Positions 1 to 9,478 of a DNA stretch of 64,000 bases are shown here, piece after piece. The notes below the pieces were generated by a model. It was not told where the DNA came from and searched no databases. It saw only the letters and a program-made list of their open reading frames with translations. Position 1 is the stretch's first letter. Each line of letters opens with the position of its first letter. This stretch comes from Paraphaeosphaeria minitans (taxonomy: Eukaryota > Ascomycota > Dothideomycetes > Pleosporales > Didymosphaeriaceae): contig WJXW01000012.1 of the NCBI GenBank assembly GCA_015832175.1, positions 1,632,001 through 1,696,000 on the forward strand, given 5' to 3'. A program made the translations under genes and the position numbers.

Positions 1-309
1 GACCTGCTGCCGGTGCAGACCCCATCGGTGCTTTCCCGTCAGGAAGCCCTCACTGCCGGCGACCAAATCTTTCCAGTTGAAATTGACGTAGTGCAGGATG
101 TCTCCCGCTTCCTGGACCTGCTCCCGGTCTAGGCCGAAGTTTATGCATTTGCCAACGCGCGTCTTGAGGTCCGAGAGCCACCGTGGGCTCAGGGCAGCCG
201 TGGCCGCATCGTTGCTGGACGCGCTCGTCGATTGCAGGCGTGCGGCGTGCGGTGCGCGGTGGACGAGTGGCTGGCGCGTGGGCAGCACGCTGCGTGCGAG
301 GGCGCGCAT
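1..309 (-). CDS. Thioesterase-like mitochondrial protein, 5' part (cut by the window edge)
   Basis: The minus strand is open from an ATG at 309 to the left edge, giving the first 103 residues. It begins with an Arg/Ala/Ser-rich, acid-free stretch of about 30 residues typical of a mitochondrial presequence. This is followed by a segment around LSPRWLSDLKTRVGKC and, at the edge, KHRWGLHRQQV. That arrangement is what I know from fungal hot-dog-fold thioesterase-like (4HBT-type) proteins, in which the catalytic fold follows immediately, so the diagnostic part lies outside the window. It is divergently arranged with the ETFRF1-like gene at 599, separated by 289 bp that must hold both promoters. 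The reading frame and start are clear; the family is inferred from pattern memory. Confidence 0.6.
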   Translation of the reverse strand, partial: MRALARSVLPTRQPLVHRAPHAARLQSTSASSNDAATAALSPRWLSDLKTRVGKCINFGLDREQVQEAGDILHYVNFNWKDLVAGSEGFLTGKHRWGLHRQQV

Positions 310-598
310 GCTATCTACGCAGGTCGGCTGTGCTCGAGGGGTGGAAGCGCAAGGAAAACACGGCGCGCGCGACTAGACTACTACGACTATGGTATCATTG
401 GGTTCGAGTTCTCAATCGCATCTTTCCACGGGCCGAGGTGTCGTCACGCGAACGAACGTCGGCGGGAGCTTGGGCCGCCCCACCCCGTCCATCCTCTTTC
501 GAACACCACCTTGGATCCCTATCAACCCCACGAATTGTGCATACATCGCGCTTCCTGGTGTAACTTGCAGCTCGGCTTTCCGGAGAGAGCAAAGGAGG

Positions 599-1003
599 AT
601 GGCAGCTGTCAACCGGACGCTCCGCCATCAGGTCATACGCATCTACAAAGGTACGTTTGCATCATCCGCGGGCCCACGCACATCCTTGACTGACTGACTG
701 ACTGACTGACTGACTGACTGACTGACTGACATCAACAGAGCTGCTGTTCCTGGGTCGAGAGTATCCCCTGGGATACGATTACTTCAGAACTCGACTGCAC
801 AAAGCATTCGCCAGCCAGCAGCATTTGACGGATGAAAAGCAGATCAAACAAGGTATCGAAAGGGCCGAACATGTGAGGAAGGGTACGTGAGACTACTGCT
901 TCACCCACGTTTACGCTGCCAATTGACATTGGGTTCAGAGATAGAAGCATTGTACTACCTGAAGCGGTACCGCGCTCTGCGTCAACGCTACGACAAGGTA
1001 TAG
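599..1003 (+). CDS. LYR-motif protein, ETFRF1/LYRM5-like
   Basis: Three exons (599-650, 739-882, 939-1003) encode 86 residues. The start is the ATG at 599 and the stop is TAG at 1001-1003. The protein carries the LYR-family core with [18 protein letters not shown] near residue 17, followed by an Arg/Lys-rich helix and a C-terminal [18 protein letters not shown] helix. These match the electron-transfer-flavoprotein regulatory factor 1 (LYRM5) group in size and motif order. Such proteins act in the mitochondrial matrix, and in animals this one de-flavinates ETF. The upstream divergent neighbour also appears mitochondrial. Intron 1 contains a perfect TGAC tandem array. The gene is easily missed because no exon makes a long ORF. 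Confidence 0.85.
687..730. repeat. (TGAC)11 microsatellite inside intron 1 of the LYR gene
   Basis: Eleven perfect copies of TGAC run directly up to the last eight bases of the intron, just before the acceptor AG at 737-738. TGAC repeats contain many CTGAC branch-site-like motifs, so length change could affect splicing. Confidence 0.95.
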
Positions 1004-1108
1004 TCATTTTCGCCAGTGAAATGCACGCAGTGGCCTGAAACCAGGGCCACGATGGGATATCTCGAGAAAGCAAAAAGCAAAAAAAGGTATGCACACGCGC
1101 GCGCATCG

Positions 1109-2567
1109 TCAGACCTTCTGGCACCACCAGACTCCAATCTCCAGACATTCTCCGCTCGAGGCGCCCTTCTCCTGCAGCAGGTTTGTCATCATGGAGCCCC
1201 ACCAAGTCTGCCATTCCTCCTGCGACTTGCCACTGACCTCCTTCAGCAGCGGCTCCAGACTCTCGATCATCTGGATGACCACCAGCAACGCCGTGTGTCT
1301 CAGCGCGGCTTGCTCGTCGGTGAGCGTCGCGCCGTCTCCGCCCTTCTTGGTGCGTGCTGCCTCGCTGCCACGACGGTTCGCCGCCTGCTTCTCTGCTGCG
1401 GCCTCTCGCTCCCACCGCAGCTCGCCCAGAGGAATGGCTACCCTCCGATTCTCCACGCCTTGGAGGGTCTCCGTCTCCTGTAGTAGCATCTGCGAGATAC
1501 GCACGCACGGCGTAGGTGACAGCTTCCGCTTGTCCAAGGCCTCGGTTATCCAATTGTTGGCCGAGGCGAGGAACTTGTTGTGTGCCTCGGTGAATGGTGT
1601 GATGGGGGAGATCATAAAGGTCCCAGTGGCAACCGCGCAGGCGTATTCCTGGGGGTTCTTGCCCGGCGGCGGTGGAGGGTGCGGTAGGATGGACCGGATG
1701 ACGTGGTCGGTTTCCCATATCTCCAACGTCCCTCCGGACTTGAGGATCCGGATGGCTTCGTCCAGAATCCTCTGGGAGGCGGAGCCGGGTGGCACTACCA
1801 TGCACATGTCCTTCATAACCACAATGTCAAACTCGCCGTCGTCAAACGGCAGCGGCACCTTTCGCAGATTGTGCTGGACAAAGTTCCAGTCTATGTTCTG
1901 CTTGCGCAGGTCCGCAGCAACCGGCACGATGTCGAGGCCCGTGTACTGAACATCCTCGTAGCCCAGGCCGGACAGGTACTCGTGGCACAGCGAAGACCAG
2001 TACCCGCTGCCGCATGCAATCTCCAGCACCTTCCGGGGCGGGCGTTCGGGGTCCGGGCTGGAGCCGAGCGCGCGCCCGAAGACGGACGTGGACAGGAGGG
2101 TGTGCAGGTTCTGGCGCTGGAGCTCGGGCAGGTCGCAGGGGAGCGGATACGTCAGGTCGCGAAGGTAGCGGCGGCCGTGGCGCAGGGCAAAGGGGTTGGC
2201 GAAGAGGGCGGCGTCGTCGGCTTTGGCGCTCTGCGCCGTGGATGCGCTCGAGGCAGAGCCCCGCGTCGGGTCCATGGGTGCTCCGGGCGCGGGTGCGGGT
2301 GCGGGTGCGGGTGCGGGTGTGGGCGCAGGCGCGGCAGGCGCTGCGCTCACTGATACGGTTCGTCCGAGGGCGTCAGTCGAGGTAAAGTTCCATTGCTTCG
2401 CCTCTGCGGTCTTTGGGCGGGCAGACGTGGTGTTGGTGTTGGCGTTGGTGTTGGCGTTGCCGCCCGTGTAGCGATACTGCGGTGGGGGGATCAGGTCAGC
2501 GGCATCGACATGAGACGGAAATGCCGCGGGGGGAGTGGGTAGAGCACACCATCATCCACTCGGCCAT
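1109..2567 (-). CDS. SAM-dependent methyltransferase (class I), fungal
   Basis: The main exon (2476-1109) contains a class I methyltransferase fold: motif I VLEIACGSGYWSS, motif II YTGLDIVPVAADL, a post-motif FDDGEFDIVVMKDM, and motif III RILKSGGTLEIWE. The long C-terminal half has no recognised domain. The frame is open upstream of the Ala-Pro-rich stretch but has no ATG. A good acceptor (branch CTGAC, ending CCGCAG, exon from 2476) can join to a short first exon 2567-2550 (MAEWMM, donor GTGTGC). That gives about 461 residues. Without that exon the first usable Met is at 2275 (388 aa). An Ala-Pro repeat and an Asn-Thr-Ala-Asn repeat near the N-terminus are encoded by short tandem DNA repeats. 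The substrate is unknown. It is convergent with the LYR gene. Confidence 0.75.
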
Positions 2568-3790
2568 TTCCACAGCCTCGCCCCACTGTTTTTGGGTTAC
2601 TTTTAGCGGGCAGCTCGCGATGTTGGACCTTGCCCAGGTCGTCGGATGAGCACGCGTGAAGGTCGGAGCATCGGGGAGCGAGCAGACGTGAATATGGGGG
2701 CGGCAGCGGGACGTACGGTACGGTAACGAGACGAGGGTGGGTGTGTCTGTCGAGCGGGAGGACGAAAGATGGAATCTGCACAGGGCTGCGTCTGCGGGCA
2801 GGTCGGACGGCTGCAGCTAGGTAGGTAAGTAGGTAGGTATAAAGAACGCGCTCCTCGGACGGCTGCAGCTAGGTAGTCTATAGATAAAGGGACCCGTGGA
2901 GCCCCTCAGCTGGGCGGCGGGCAGCGGGCAGCGGGCAGCGGGCAGCGGGCAGCTTTCAGACAGAGAGACGTGCAGCAGCAGCAGCAACAACAATAATAAT
3001 AACCGAGGACCAGAGCGGACGTTCTCCAATCAGGAGGGGAGTGAGTAGGTATCTACGTCAGCCCATAGAAATGAGCTTGAGCTTGCATGGCCGTTTCCAG
3101 CCGCACGTCTAGATACTGAGCACGAGACACGGAGCTGGGGCGTGTGCTAACGGGGGGGCATCGAGGTAGTTGGTTGGGCATAGGAACTTCGTTGAGGCTG
3201 GGAGACGGTGCGTGGTTGGTAGCTTGGTAGTGTGGTAGATGGTAGATGGTAGATGGTAGATGGTAGATGGTAGATGGTAGATGGTAGATGAGCATCGTAG
3301 ATGGTAGATGGTAGATGGTAGATGGTAGATGGTAGATGGTAGATGGTAGATGAGCATCGTAGATGAGCATGGTAGATGGTAGATGATCATGATAGCATGG
3401 TAGTTTGGTAGGTAGATGATCATGGTAGTATTGTAGCATGGCTGCACCTGGCGAGGGATGTGATGTGGGTAGCATGGTAGGTACCTAGCGGGGCTGCCTC
3501 ACGCTCAAGGAACAGTCACCCAAGATGGTGCAAATGCTCCAACATAGATGCCTCCCTACTTGTAGGCCATCTCATGCAATGTCGTCGTTGCCGCGCCCAT
3601 CCGCGAACAATAGAACAAGCCAGACTGCCGCTCCAGTGTCGTGTGTGAACCCGGCTTGAGACCCAACAGAGAGCTAGTCTACCAACTCCCTCCAGCTGAG
3701 ACGTGCACGTGACCCGCGGTTGAACGCCGGCCTAGACGCACCAGCCAGAGAGCTTCGCGACATGCGATAGCATTGCTACACTCTCTATTC
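2568..3790. other. Intergenic region rich in simple repeats
   Basis: No gene is seen. The stretch holds GGTAGGTA-type repeats (about 2818-2840), a GGGCAGC run (about 2920-2950), a CAG/CAA/AAT run (2970-3002) and the 7-bp minisatellite annotated separately. The apparent minus-strand ORFs here are only repeat translations. Confidence 0.7.
3233..3400. repeat. 7-bp minisatellite (GTAGATG)n with interspersed variants
   Basis: About twenty head-to-tail copies of GTAGATG occur, broken twice by the variant GAGCATC and followed by degenerate copies containing GATCATG. It lies between the methyltransferase promoter side and the CCR4 5' leader. It is a direct, spacerless repeat, so not CRISPR. Confidence 0.95.
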
Positions 3791-4328
3791 TTTGCCTACG
3801 CTGCCCCCGGCCCCCGTCGCAGTCAAATTCCGCGCAATTGAGCCTGCTTGAATAGCTGCGCTGCTTCTCGCTGCCCCAGCCGGTGCGTTGGCGCGTCCTT
3901 CTCCCCGGTTCTGTCGTCGTCTATTTTGGCGTCAACCAACCTCGTCCCCACCCCAGTGACTAACGACGGTGAAGACAGGTGCCAGCGCCATCCACGCATT
4001 CACACCCCGACCAACGAATCTGTCCTTAATCTCCCGCTCCCACCAGCACCCCGACTGCTCCGCGCACACGCTCACTCCCCGCACCTACGCGACTCCAGCT
4101 CGCCCGGCGACACGGAATCCTCAATACATGCCCCACTGTGGCCCGCCTTCCCAGCGCAGCATATGAAGGCGTGTTGTAGAGTCGCCCATGTTAGAACGAA
4201 GAAAAGCGCGTCTCCGAACCCCTCCACCGACCTGACCCACGCCTACCTCGAATCTCCCCCGGGCGCCAACTCACCCTCACCGCTGCAGCTCCGGCGCCCC
4301 TCATCGCTTGACCTCGCTATACCTGTAG
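3791..4328 (+). promoter_or_regulatory. Probable promoter / long pyrimidine-rich 5' leader of CCR4
   Basis: The 540 bases before the CCR4 start codon are strongly C/T-rich on the plus strand, as in many fungal 5' leaders. They hold a 198-codon open frame without recognisable protein features that overlaps the CCR4 start in another frame. I treat it as leader rather than a gene. Upstream AUGs in it could modulate translation. Confidence 0.4.
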
Positions 4329-6676
4329 ATGGCCGATTACTCGGCCTACCAAAGAGGTCCAGGCCACGCTTTCTACCCGCAACACCCACAAAACCACCTA
4401 CCATCTCGAAACCTCCCCAACCGAGTGCGCTCGCCGACCACTAGCGCCCGCATACCCTTCAACAACCCAGACACACCTTCCCCATCGCGATCTTCGGGTG
4501 CACAGTCGCCGCAGCAGCTCGGCATGTTCAACCAAGGCCATGGCCACGGCAACCAGGGCCACAACGTGATGATGAACGGAGGGAATCGATACGCGATGCA
4601 GATGAACCTGGGCAAGCCGTTCCAACACAACCCCAGCCACCAGCATCACGGCCAAGCGCATCATCAACATCAGGACCATGGGACTGGCGCGCATGCAAAT
4701 CAGTTCAACCACCAGCACAACGTTTCCAGCGGAGGCATCTCCAATGTGCAGCCTCACTTTGGCCAAAATCATCTGCAGAATGGAACGCCAGGAAGTGTGC
4801 ATAGTGGGCTCAACAAACCGGTCAGCGAACACTGGACAGAACAATTGAAACTGGCACAGATGGCTCGCGAGATGACGCAGTCTCACTCCCATGCGAGGAA
4901 CCACCCGAGTGTGAACAAGAATGTGATTGCTGGAACCAACAGCGGCACCCAGAAAGATGCGGACAAGGAGGAGCGTAACAGGCCCGCGGGGCAGATGATT
5001 CAGGATGGCAGAGAGAACCATGTCTGGACCATCCTCGACTTCGGCGGCCAGAACTTGAAGACGTTGACCCCGACCTTGTTCCAATACACCTTTCTCACCA
5101 AGCTTTACCTCAATTGCAACAAGCTCTCCATTCTCCCTGCAGGCGTCGGAAGGCTTAGGAACCTAACTCACTTGGATGCGTCATTGAACGAGCTGCGAAC
5201 GCTGCCTCCTGAGATAGGAATGCTCGTCAATCTGAAGCAATTGCTCGTTTTCGACAACAATATCAACTACCTGCCTCCTGAACTTGGCTCCCTGTTTCAG
5301 CTGGAGGTGCTCGGTATAGATGGCAACCCAATTCCCAGCGAACACAAAGAGATCATCATGGAAGAGAGCGGGACTTCCAAGCTCATTGAACACTTCCGTG
5401 AAACGGCGCCAGGTAAGACCGGCGGTACTGCTGACTAGATCGGACTATGCTGACTTGAACAGGCCCCGAGGCTCCTATGGAAAGAGACATTATCCAGCTT
5501 AACGAAGTGACCACCGAACAAGAAACGGTATCTGCGCTCAGCTACAACATACTCTGCGACAAGTACTGTACTCCCTCCCAATACGGGTACACTGCAAGTG
5601 GAGCCTTGGACTGGGATCACCGGAGAGAGACTATTCTGGCCGAACTTCGGGAGCGCAATGCTGACATACTTTGCCTTCAAGAAATCGACCAAGAGTCCTA
5701 TAATGACTTTTTCCGACCGGCCCTGGCGCACAACGACTACAAGGGCATGTTCTGGACGAAGACGCGAGCAAGGACTATGGCGGAGAAGGATGCCAAGCTT
5801 GTCGATGGGTGTGCTATCTTCTACAAGCACAGCAAGTACGTATTGTTGGAAAAGCAGCTCATCGATTTCACCAACATTGCCATCAATCGTCCTGATATGA
5901 AAGGAGAGCATGACATCTTCAATCGGGTCATGCCGCGAGACGACATCGCCGTGATTGCATTCCTTGAGAACCGGGTCACAGGTTCTAGGTTGATTGTCGG
6001 CAACGTCCACGTGTTCTGGAACCCCGCATTCACGGATGTCAAGATGGTGCAAGTGGCGATCTTATTGGAGTCCATCACCAAGTTAGCGAACAAGTGGTCA
6101 AAGTCGCCTCCTTGCACTGACAAGGTACTGTACCGCTTCGCGAACGGCGACGACGAAGAAGGAAACCCCATACCGGATAATACGCAGACGCCTGGACCGT
6201 CACTGGAATATTCGGACGCGGCTCAAATACCACTCATACTCTGCGGTGACTTCAACTCGACGCCCGAGTCCGGCATCTACGAATTCATCACTTCGGGCAA
6301 CATGTCGAACCAGCACGAAGACTTGGGTAGTCGCAATTACGGTAATTTGACGAGGAATGGAGTGTCGCATCCTTTCAGCCTCAAGTCTAGCTACTCACCA
6401 ATCGGCGAGTTGAAGTTCACCAATTACACGCCAAACTTCACTGGTGTGCTCGACTACATTTGGTACTCGACCAACACCTTGCAGGTCGTTGAGCTCCTTG
6501 GTGACATCGACTCGGAGTACCTTAAGCGCGTGCCCGGATTCCCAAACTACCACTTCCCATCGGATCACGTTGCTCTCTTCGCCAAATACATAGTCAAGGG
6601 CAGAAAGGAGAAGCGGACGGTGGTGGAGCCGGACTTTGGGCAAGGACGCGAACGCGACCGGGATCGACAACGGTAA
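4329..6676 (+). CDS. CCR4: CCR4-NOT complex catalytic deadenylase CCR4
   Basis: Two exons (4329-5412, 5463-6676) separated by a 50-nt intron encode 765 residues. The N-terminus is Gln/His/Asn-rich and disordered. Leucine-rich repeats follow at about 245-340 (for example LTKLYLNCNKLSILPAGVG), which in this family bind CAF1/POP2. The C-terminal exonuclease-endonuclease-phosphatase domain begins at about 383 (VSALSYNILCDKYC). It keeps the metal/catalytic residues: Glu435 in CLQEID, Asp624 and Asn626 in GDFNSTPE, and Asp729-His730 in PSDHVALF. It shortens mRNA poly(A) tails in cytoplasmic mRNA decay. The domain order and length match fungal Ccr4. The extreme C-terminus is an Arg/Asp-rich tail. 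Confidence 0.96.
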
Positions 6677-7673
6677 GGCGATTGTTATGGCGCGGAGGCT
6701 GTTTTCTCTGCTTCCAGTTCACTGCGGGAAGGCCTCACCGCGAGTTTTGTTGACTTCTTCTCGACCTTTGCTTGGACTGTCCATAGGCGCGCTCGTGGTT
6801 TCCTCGTCTGTCATGTTTGGGCGTCATCAGGCGGTGTTCGGGCTGCTATTTGTGTCTGTTTTCCACTCTCATCTTGTCGGTTGGTCTCTCATGGTATACA
6901 TGACTCGGCGGTGCGGCAACGGTAGACTCTCTGTCTGGCAGGTCAGTGCGTGTACGAGCAAGGCAGTGTCTCTCCCACTCGGACCGTTGACAGTGTTTTG
7001 TGCGTTGCTTCTGGCTCTTGGGTAGTGGGCCTAGACAACGCTCGTTTAGCTCTTTTGGTGGAGTTGGCTCTGTTCGGGGGGCGGAGGTGCGTGTGGGCGT
7101 GGGCGTGGGCGTGGGCTGTATCTGACTGGAGATGGATGGATGGATGGTCTGGTTTATGTTTGTCTTTACTTCTGCCGGATGTATGAGTTAGTTAGCTACA
7201 AAATGGGCCGCGTCTCCTACCTGCTGGGGGGATCGACTAGCGCTTCACTGTTCACATCTGGTTTTAGTGGACTGCGGTGAGTGACTCGTAAACTTGTGGG
7301 ACTCGATAGTGGTGCTGGACTCTAGAGGCGTGATGGTCAAGTCCGAGGTGGACTTTCGACGACCCAAGATGAAATCCACATGGAATCAAAAGGCAGGTAG
7401 ATCTGTAGAACACAACCGGTTCGACTTGGTATGCATTGCTCTGTACCGTGGCTTGTCCATCAGCCATTTCTGGGGTAAGACAGGTCCAGGGTCCAACTGC
7501 ACTGGCGGATCCAGCCCCTCGTCTATGTGCTCGCTTGAGCGGCGGTCAACGTGCGCCTAGCCCGAGTTCGTCGTCATTTCCTTGCCGACATCTCTTCGAC
7601 CTCGACGCGCATTTGTTTCGCTCTGTCCTTTCACCTCTCTACCACGACCTAACTAATCGACACATTGCCCACT
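6677..7673. other. CCR4 3' region and SEC14 upstream region
   Basis: No gene is supported. There is a GGGCGTG run near 7095-7112 and a GATG run near 7131-7146. The last 100 bases are pyrimidine-rich and probably form the SEC14 leader. Confidence 0.5.
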
Positions 7674-8913
7674 ATGGCTGCCACCGACGCAAAAGAGCTC
7701 ACGCTCGACCCCAAGTACGACGACTACGACTACCCCACCACTGCTCCCACGCCCCAGAACGGCCACCCCGGCCACACGACGCCAGAGCAGGATGCGCAGG
7801 TCCACCAGCTCAGGGCCATGCTGGAGCAGGCTGGCTACACCAAGAACCTCGACACGTTGACGCTGGTGCGTGCGAGAGAGCGGCAGCCGAAGGGACAAGG
7901 CTAATTTGTTGACAGCTGCGGTTTTTGCGTGCGCGGAAGTTCAACGTCGAGCTCTCTAAGCAGATGTAAGTAGAGAAGAAACTAGGAGAGTGGGTGCAGG
8001 CGATTGACATGCGGTAGGTTCGTCGACTGCGAGAAGTGGCGGGCGTCATACGCCGACGTGGGTGTCGAGGAGCTGGTACGCACCTTTGACTACCAGGAGA
8101 GGCCGCAGATCTTCAAGTACTACCCGCAGTACTACCACAAGACCGACAAGGTGCGTATAGCTCTGCATTCCCACATGTCTCTTCTCAGAAAGGGGCACTG
8201 TATGCCTCAGCGCTCACACCGCCCAGGAGGGCCGTCCCGTCTACATCGAGCAGCTCGGCAACGTCGATCTCACCGCCATGGCCAAGATCACCTCGCAGGA
8301 GCGCATGATTCAGAACCTCGTCTGCGAATACGAGAAGATGGCAGACCCGCGCCTGCCCGCCTGCTCGCGCAAGTCAGGCTACCTCCTTGAGACGTCGTGC
8401 TCCATCATGGACCTCAAGGGCGTGGGCATCGGCAAGGCCACCTCGGTTTACGGCTACCTGCAGGCCGTCTCCGCCATCTCGCAGAACTTCTACCCCGAGC
8501 GTCTCGGCAAGATGTACGTCATCAACTCGCCCTGGGGCTTCTCGGGCGTCTGGAGCGTCGTCAAGCGCTTCCTCGACCCCGTCACCGTCAACAAGATCCA
8601 CATCCTCGGCTCCGGCTACCAGAAAGAGCTGCTCGCCCAGGTCCCCGCCGAGAACCTGCCCAAGCTGTTCGGCGGGAGCTGCGACTGCCCCGGCGGCTGC
8701 GAGTTGAGCGACGCTGGACCGTGGCAGGACGACCAGTGGGCCAAGCCGCCCAAGTGGGCGAAGAAGGCCGAGGATAAGAACGTGATTGATAACACGGCCA
8801 TCCCTGCGCCGACTGCGGACGCGGCTCAGCAGCCGCTGACGGGCGCTGGGCCCGAGGGCGTGGAGCCTGCTGCGGCGCCGGCTCAGAACCCCAACACTGC
8901 GAACTCGGCATAA
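7674..8913 (+). CDS. SEC14: Sec14-type phosphatidylinositol/phosphatidylcholine transfer protein
   Basis: Four exons (7674-7865, 7916-7965, 8018-8150, 8227-8913) encode 353 residues. CRAL-TRIO-N is visible at the exon 1/2 junction (LRFLRARKFNVELSKQM). The Sec14 lipid-binding domain covers exons 3 and 4, with EGRPVYIEQLG, a hydrophobic floor LETSCSIMDLKGVGI, NFYPERLGKMYVINSPW and IHILGSGYQKELLAQVP. These are hallmark segments of Sec14p, which exchanges PtdIns and PtdCho and supports Golgi secretion. The chosen ATG (7674) is the first in frame. The Ala/Pro-rich C-terminal tail of about 70 residues is extra relative to yeast and typical of filamentous fungi. All introns have standard borders. 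Confidence 0.95.
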
Positions 8914-9478
8914 GGTGGGAGTTGAGGGATATGCAAAGCATGGTGTTGACACGGGGTAGAGGGGTTGAGGCGAGGTGAGGTGTCGTCCGTCTCCAATGAC
9001 TGCTGTATAGATGACCGCGTCGCACGGTGGGCAGGGAAAGGATTGCTTACACTGAGGGCACACATAATCGGAAACCTAGTTTTCCCGTCTTCACTTGCTG
9101 TGCTATCTGATTTCCGTTCTTTGTCCAATCGCACTTTCTTTATCCGCATCGATGTGCACGTGCGCGCGGTGCCCCCAAGTTCTTTCCAATGACTTGACCG
9201 CCTCTCTTTGTCTTCTTAACGTGTCTTCCGCGAGTTTCTCTAGCTGGATCCTGCGTAGTCTGCCATCCTGTCTACTTACCCATTACTGCTGTAGGTTCTA
9301 CACAATCCGTTTTTGTATTCTATGCACAACCTTCGAGCACTTCCGGATTGGTATCGTCTTACTAGCTAACGGCATAATCGTCACGTCTCGCCTTCCTAGT
9401 AGTATTTTCCGTGGGCTGGTCAGTATTTCGAGAGAAGAATCTCCAGGAAAGGCTACTACTAGATATACTACGGGCATA
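8914..9478. other. Intergenic region between SEC14 and the conserved unknown gene
   Basis: The downstream plus frame is open across 9095-9478, but its translation is hydrophobic, Cys/Leu-rich and unlike a signal peptide or known domain. I read it as 5' leader. Nothing else is recognised. Confidence 0.45.

Noticed and set aside
3233..3400. Regular repeats that could suggest a CRISPR array
   Set aside because: The repeats are 7 bp, directly adjacent and without unique spacers; the genome is eukaryotic.
3848..4444. 198-codon frame overlapping the CCR4 start
   Set aside because: It is in a pyrimidine-rich leader, has Pro/Ser-rich low-complexity translation and overlaps the well-supported CCR4 N-terminus in another frame.
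9095..9478. N-terminal extension of the conserved unknown protein
   Set aside because: The frame is open, but the translation is Cys/Leu/Ser-rich and random-looking; the first family-like residues begin after the ATG at 9479.
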